NCBI RefSeq assembly: GCF_006439395.2
Contig: NZ_CP083950.1
Location: 310,001 to 374,000, forward strand
DNA: 64,000 bases
Source of the DNA: Mesorhizobium sp. B4-1-4
Lineage (GTDB): Bacteria; Pseudomonadota; Alphaproteobacteria; Rhizobiales; Rhizobiaceae
Reading direction: 5' to 3'
In this document: positions 59,767 through 64,000 of the stretch, in pieces
How positions within the stretch are numbered: position 1 is the first letter of the stretch
Layout: every line of letters starts with the position of its first letter
Translations under genes and position numbers: made by a program
The notes under the pieces: model-generated
What the model saw: only the letters and a program-made list of their open reading frames with translations
Told to the model about the DNA's origin: nothing
Databases searched by the model: none

Positions 59767-60516
59767 ATGCGCTTCACGGGAAAGAACATCGTCATTACAG
59801 GCGCCAGCGGCGACCTTGGTCTGGCAATAGCCGAGCGGCTGATATCGGAGGGAGCAAACGTGCTCGCCGTGGTGGAGCGCGAGGAAGAACGCACCAAGCT
59901 GGACAAGATTTCGCCGCCGCCGGGCGTGTTGGAGTCCTTTGTCGCCGACGTCACAAACACCGAGCAGGTAAAAGCGTACGCCGAAAAGGCCTTCTCGCTG
60001 TGGGGTGCGATCGACGGGTTCGTCAACAATGCCGGCATCCAGACCCGTGTTCGTCCAATTGTCGACTTTCCCGAAGCGGATTTTGACCGGGTCATGGCTG
60101 TCAACGTTCGCGGAGTCTTTCTCGGGATGAAGTACATTTTTCCGCGAATGCGCGACGGAGGATCAGTGGTGAACATGTCGAGCGCGCTTGGCGTCGTCGG
60201 CGGCCCCGGCATCGTCGCCTATGTCGGCTCTAAACATGCAATTGTCGGCATGACGAAGACCGCAGCCCTCGAAGTTGGGAACCGCGGCATCAGGGTCAAT
60301 GCATGCGCTCCGGGTCCAATAGCAGGATCCATGACATTCAAGCTTGCCGAGGAAGTGTTCGCAGGGTCCGACAAGACGTTCGCCGAGACCGTGCCGCTCG
60401 GTCGCCACGGCACACCGGAGGACGTAGCCGGGCTCGTGGCTTTCTTGCTGTCCGATGATTCCCGCTACGCGACAGGCACTGTTCATGCCGTGGATGGAGG
60501 CTTCACCACGCCGTAA
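59767..60516 (+). CDS. short-chain dehydrogenase/reductase
   Basis: 249 aa from ATG 59767, preceded by GGGGGAT; ATG 59728 (13 more residues, overlapping the previous stop) is an alternative. NAD(P)-binding VITGASGDLGLAIAERL, NNAGIQ, catalytic Ser in NMSSALG and YVGSKHAIVG with Tyr and Lys, plus the C-terminal DGGFTTP ending. It is a classical SDR acting on an alcohol or ketone. Last gene of the GMC-ABM-SDR operon. Confidence 0.9.
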   Translation: MRFTGKNIVITGASGDLGLAIAERLISEGANVLAVVEREEERTKLDKISPPPGVLESFVADVTNTEQVKAYAEKAFSLWGAIDGFVNNAGIQTRVRPIVDFPEADFDRVMAVNVRGVFLGMKYIFPRMRDGGSVVNMSSALGVVGGPGIVAYVGSKHAIVGMTKTAALEVGNRGIRVNACAPGPIAGSMTFKLAEEVFAGSDKTFAETVPLGRHGTPEDVAGLVAFLLSDDSRYATGTVHAVDGGFTTP

Positions 60517-60725
60517 TCGACACCGTTGGGCCCGGGCCAACCCCGTCAAATAGAGGCTCTGGGAGCACAACAGTGAGCAGGTGTCTCGATTGCAATGAGC
60601 TCGCTCCGAACCGCGTAAAGGCCCTATTGCCGCCGCAGGCGGTGTTGAAAAATAGGCGACAAAAGTCGCTCGGTGACTGTCGCGGCGACGATTTGAACCG
60701 ACCAACTACGCAAAAGACAGCCGGA

Positions 60726-61796
60726 TCATTGCGAATTGAGTTGGCAGCCGTCGCCGGCTTCGTTTGACCTCTCCACCGATCTGTTCCTGGTGGCGAAGCG
60801 GCGGCGATACTCACGAGGCGGAATGTTTAGCACGCGCACAAACGCGGCCCGCATTTGCTCCTCGCCCCGATATCCGCAAGTCTCGGCTATCCCTTCGATC
60901 CGATCGTCGCTTTCTTCAAGAAGGCGTCGCGCGGCGTCGAGGCGTATTGCTTCAACCGCCTTGGCGGGAGTGCGCCCGCGTTTTTGGGTGTAAACACGGG
61001 TAAAATTCCTCAAGCTCATGTGCATACGATCCGCCAGGGCCTCGACATTCAGCGAGGTGGTGAGATTCTCGGCGATCCAACGGTCGAGTTCGATGAACGT
61101 ATCAGAATCCGCTTCTCCTTGAGTCGCGAGAAGCGCGCTGTACTGCGATTGACCGCCGGCGCGTTTGAGATAGACAACAAGCATCCGCGCTACGCTCATC
61201 GCCGCCTCGCGACCGCAATCGTCCTCGATCAGTGCCAAGGCCAGATCAATACCTGTGGTCACTCCGGCAGACGACCAGACACGTCCGTCGCGGACAAAAA
61301 TGGCGTCGGGTTCCACGGTTATTTCGGGATACCGTTGGGCAAGCAATTTCGCGTGCATCCAATGAGTGGCGGCGCGTCGACCCTTCAACAGGCCTGCCGC
61401 GGCGAGCAAGAAACTGCCGACGCAGACGGAACATACGCGGCGGCATCGCGGGCCTGTTTTTGCCACCCATTTGATGAGATCGACATCACGCGTGACGTCA
61501 TCGACCAGAAACGCCCCGGGCACGATCAGCGTATCGATCTTCACACGATAGAGGGATTTGATCGATTGAGCGACAAGCGGCACTCCGTCGGCGGTGGCTA
61601 CCTGGCCGCCTTGCGAAGAAACAACGGTGCATTTGTAGCGGATGCGGTGCTCGCCTCCGAACTCCGAGAACACGCGGAAAGCCTCCAGCGGTCCGCCCAG
61701 ATCCAACAGCGATACACCCGGATAAACAGCAAGGACGATATGCCTTTCCTCGGTCAAGCGTGTGGCCACGTTTTGTTTCCTTGCATCTGGGGGCAA
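60726..61796 (-). CDS. GlxA-type AraC-family transcriptional regulator
   Basis: 356 aa. N-terminal DJ-1/PfpI-like domain (IVLAVYPGVSLLDLGGPLEAFRV, IDTLIVPGAFLVDD, CSVCVGSFLLAAAGLLKGRRAATHW) with Cys in the nucleophile position, then a C-terminal AraC double HTH (LADRMHMSLRNFTRVYTQKRGRTPAKAVEAIRLDAARRLL and IAETCGYRGEEQMRAAFVRV). It probably senses a metabolite or amine. It faces the GMC operon (convergent, 209-base gap) and lies in the same direction as the transporter gene at 61878; either could be its target. Confidence 0.88.
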   Translation of the reverse strand: MPPDARKQNVATRLTEERHIVLAVYPGVSLLDLGGPLEAFRVFSEFGGEHRIRYKCTVVSSQGGQVATADGVPLVAQSIKSLYRVKIDTLIVPGAFLVDDVTRDVDLIKWVAKTGPRCRRVCSVCVGSFLLAAAGLLKGRRAATHWMHAKLLAQRYPEITVEPDAIFVRDGRVWSSAGVTTGIDLALALIEDDCGREAAMSVARMLVVYLKRAGGQSQYSALLATQGEADSDTFIELDRWIAENLTTSLNVEALADRMHMSLRNFTRVYTQKRGRTPAKAVEAIRLDAARRLLEESDDRIEGIAETCGYRGEEQMRAAFVRVLNIPPREYRRRFATRNRSVERSNEAGDGCQLNSQ

Positions 61797-61877
61797 CGGT
61801 ATCGGCGTAGTTGATCGGGGCGGACACTATGGTCGTGTCTATGACGGACAGCCCGTGCCGCTCGATGTGAGCTTCAC

Positions 61878-63524
61878 CTAGGTTTCCAGCCATACCTCTT
61901 CGAAGATCGTTTCCTGCATGGGATGGGTGCTATAGTTCTTCACCGCCTGTGCAGAGTGATTGAAGATTTTGCGCCAGTAAGCCTGAACGAGGACACCGGA
62001 GTCCTGAAGGATCTTCTCGACATCCTTCATAATCGCGCGCCGCTTCTCTACGTCGGGGGTAGCCATCGCCTGAGATAGTTTCTCATCAAATTCCTTGTTC
62101 GAGAAACCGGACTCGTTCCAAGCTTCGCCAGAGCGGTAGGCAACCGCCAGCACCTGCACGCCGAGCGGCCGCATCGACCAGACGGTGAGCGAGAAGGGAT
62201 ATTTCGTCCAATCGTTCCAGAAGGTCGAGCCTGGCAGAACAGTCCGCTTCACTTTGAAGCCCGCCTCGCGCATCTGCGCCGCGATCGCGTCGCCAGTGTT
62301 CTTCTGCCAATCCTCGTCGACCGTGATGATCTCATGCTCGAAGTCCGCTTGACCGGCCTCGGCCATCAGCGCTTTCGCCTTCTCGATATTCCTCTCCACT
62401 TTGGGAAGCGGCGCGTATTCGGGATGGATGCCGCACACATGATGGTTTTCCGCCACCTCGCCAAGATTGTTGTAGCCCAGTTCGAGCACCGCTCCATTGT
62501 CGACCGCGAGTTGCACGGCATTGCGCACCCTCTGGTCGTCATATGGCTTGTTGTTGACGTTCATGCGGGCCGTAAGTGTGCCGGCGGTCAGAATCTCGCT
62601 GCGCACCAGCCCCATCTTGTCCAGGATCGCCACATAGTCGCCGGTGGTCTCATAGTTGGTATGGACTTCACCCGCCTCGAAGGCGCTGATCATGGCGTTG
62701 GGGTCGTTGCTGTAGTCGATGAATTCGATGCCGTCGAGATGAACCTCGCCGCCCCACCAGGGCCCGCCGTTCTCGCGCCGCTTGTAGACCGCGTGCACCG
62801 CGGTTTCGTAGGAGACGAGTTCGAACGGTCCGGTGCCGATCGGGTTCTTCACGAAATCCGAACCCATCTTCTCGAAGTCGCGATGCACGATGAGGGCTGG
62901 ATAATCCGAAAAGGCGGGGATGATGGAAATGTCCGGCACCGACGGCGTCAGCTTCACCGTATGGTCATCGACCTTGGCGATGGCGCCGTTCCGGGCCTTG
63001 CCCGTCGCCGGGTCGATCAGGCTGGCCATGCGCGCGGCCATGGAATTGCCTTCCGCAGATTTTTCGCACCAGCGTTCGAGGTTGAAGATGACGTCGTCGG
63101 CGTTGAAATCGTCGCCGTTGTTCCATTTCACGCCCTTGCGCACATGCAGCACGTACTCGGTCGCATCGTCGTTCACGTCCCATTTTTCGAGAAGCATGGG
63201 CTTGAAAGTGAAATCCTTCGTGTATCTGACAAGCGGCTCCAGGACCTGGCGGGCGATGTTGCCCATTTCGCCCCAGTCGAAGCTGCGTATATCCTTCATC
63301 TCCTTGACCAGCATGGCCACCTTGATGACGCCGCCTTTCTTCGGCTGTGCCGCCGCCGCCGGGGCCGCGAGACCGATCATGCCGTAGGCGACGGCTGTCG
63401 AAAGCCCGAAGACGCTGGCGAGTGCCAGGAATTCGCGGCGATCCATGCGTCCCTCAGCGGCCTCCACCGCCATCCGCTGGACAGTTTCGGGAACAGGTTT
63501 GTCGTTGCGTGTCAGAAAGCCCAT
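61878..63524 (-). CDS. Tat-exported family-5 ABC transporter substrate-binding protein
   Basis: 548 aa. Tat signal: [14 protein letters not shown] (Arg29-Arg30) then a hydrophobic stretch to AAAA near 59. Mature part has the SBP_bac_5 pattern: [62 protein letters not shown] and [23 protein letters not shown]. It binds oligopeptides or other small solutes for an ABC importer; no permease or ATPase genes of this operon are within the window. A perfect 12-bp hairpin lies 37 bases upstream. Confidence 0.88.
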   Translation of the reverse strand: MGFLTRNDKPVPETVQRMAVEAAEGRMDRREFLALASVFGLSTAVAYGMIGLAAPAAAAQPKKGGVIKVAMLVKEMKDIRSFDWGEMGNIARQVLEPLVRYTKDFTFKPMLLEKWDVNDDATEYVLHVRKGVKWNNGDDFNADDVIFNLERWCEKSAEGNSMAARMASLIDPATGKARNGAIAKVDDHTVKLTPSVPDISIIPAFSDYPALIVHRDFEKMGSDFVKNPIGTGPFELVSYETAVHAVYKRRENGGPWWGGEVHLDGIEFIDYSNDPNAMISAFEAGEVHTNYETTGDYVAILDKMGLVRSEILTAGTLTARMNVNNKPYDDQRVRNAVQLAVDNGAVLELGYNNLGEVAENHHVCGIHPEYAPLPKVERNIEKAKALMAEAGQADFEHEIITVDEDWQKNTGDAIAAQMREAGFKVKRTVLPGSTFWNDWTKYPFSLTVWSMRPLGVQVLAVAYRSGEAWNESGFSNKEFDEKLSQAMATPDVEKRRAIMKDVEKILQDSGVLVQAYWRKIFNHSAQAVKNYSTHPMQETIFEEVWLET

Positions 63525-63560
63525 TTCTTCCTCCCATTGGCCATCAGGCCCGTTTCGTCC

Positions 63561-63588
63561 GCCATGCCCGTCAGGAGACGGGCATGGC
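63561..63588. terminator. perfect 12-bp hairpin between oxidoreductase remnant and transporter gene
   Basis: GCCATGCCCGTC, loop AGGA, then GACGGGCATGGC. No T-run follows on the minus strand. Lying 37 bases before the start of the binding-protein gene, it could be the terminator of the former upstream gene, an mRNA stability element in an ABC operon, or a control hairpin. Confidence 0.5.
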
Positions 63589-63599
63589 GCCGTCCTCTT

Positions 63600-63953
63600 C
63601 TATGCGGCTCGCAATGAACCCATCCGAGATCTCGGCCGAGGCAGCGGCCACAGGAAACCCTCGAGCGTCCGCTCCAGATGCCGTTGGCGCGTTCGGTTGC
63701 CGTGCGCGAACTGGTCTCCGTCGAAGTGCCGAAGTTCGAAAGGTCGAGAACCAGCGGCTCGTCGAAAGCGGCGGCGTTCGGATCGGCATTTCAAAACGTG
63801 GAAGCCAGCGGCCGCATGGCATGTTGAGCCAGCTGCGAATTCAGCCCGACCGATCCGGACCACATCCGTCCCACCGGGCTTGGCGAGGCGATACGACACC
63901 AAAGCGCCAGCGACCCTGCCTCCCATTGCGACTGCTCGGTAGTGTGACTTCAA
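63600..63953 (-). pseudogene. remnant of an FAD-dependent oxidoreductase (dimethylglycine-dehydrogenase-like N-terminus)
   Basis: Starting MKSHYRAVAMGGRVAGALVSYRLAK and continuing TDVVRIGRAEFAAGSTCHAAAGFHVLK, the sequence clearly derives from the N-terminus of the GcvT-linked FAD oxidoreductases, but the dinucleotide-binding GxGxxG is damaged (GGRVAG). After GFHVLK the frame changes: the neighbouring frame reads ADPNAAAF, as expected for the family. No continuation to a full enzyme (usually over 800 aa) exists. It is an old, truncated pseudogene beside the transporter gene, which may once have served its pathway. Confidence 0.65.
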
Positions 63954-64000
63954 TCCTGCCTCCCAAGATCAGGATGATCACCATTGGACATATATGTACA

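Noticed and set aside
60517-60725. Short frame 60573-60767 in the gap between the SDR gene and the AraC-type regulator
   Set aside because: No ribosome-binding site or family; probably just the convergent intergenic region.
62334-63617. Open frame of 427 codons on the plus strand opposite the binding-protein gene
   Set aside because: Shadow of a gene with a clear Tat signal and SBP family motifs on the minus strand.

Overview
The window is high-GC and looks like a chromosomal segment of a Rhizobiales alphaproteobacterium, most likely Mesorhizobium or a close relative. This is inferred from an Imp-type type VI secretion system (T6SS), a DUF680 small secreted protein, a Zur-type zinc island and Tat-dependent transporter parts. 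No rRNA, tRNA or CRISPR array is visible.

Left edge (1-2.0 kb): a partial gene, a gamma-glutamylcyclotransferase-like gene broken by one in-frame amber codon, one small hypothetical gene, and about 0.7 kb of less GC-rich sequence without a convincing gene.

Envelope/caspase block (2.0-9.4 kb): two exported caspase-fold proteins (one with Sel1 repeats, one with a C-terminal CxxCH motif), a Gly/Asn/Ser-tailed lipoprotein, a YceI-OmpA fusion, a second OmpA-domain protein and an opposite-strand DUF6931 gene. A 487-bp insertion-sequence derivative with 23-bp inverted ends and 8-bp target duplications sits inside this block.

T6SS island (9.4-48.8 kb): a minus-strand accessory group (FHA protein, TssL-a, TssM-a, PppA, PpkA, DUF1036, M23/transglycosylase fusion), a plus-strand spike group (VgrG, DUF6484, truncated TIGR02270-like), and a long minus-strand main operon (tssA-B-C-hcp-E-F-G-FHA-J-K-L-M-tagF) that runs into an effector-loading module (DUF2169, thiolase-like protein without catalytic residues, DUF4150 protein with nuclease-like tail, beta-propeller protein). 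tssH/clpV is divergent from tssA. The striking point is two complete TssL-TssM pairs and two FHA proteins served by one kinase, one phosphatase and one set of sheath, baseplate and tube genes. Both TssL proteins and the kinase carry a similar short Thr motif near the N-terminus, suggesting two phospho-controlled membrane complexes or switchable membrane modules for one machine.

Zinc island (49.2-55.2 kb): a ZnuABC-like transporter, a HupE/UreJ-like protein with a partner membrane protein, and a CobW/COG0523 GTPase operon, with Zur-like palindromes before the binding-protein gene and the GTPase gene. The last gene of the GTPase operon is truncated against a LysR gene.

Right part (55.2-64 kb): a LysR regulator, a DUF680 protein, a SnoaL-like protein, a catabolic-looking operon (GMC oxidoreductase, ABM-type monooxygenase, SDR dehydrogenase), a GlxA-type AraC regulator, a Tat-exported family-5 solute-binding protein, and a decayed FAD oxidoreductase remnant at the edge.
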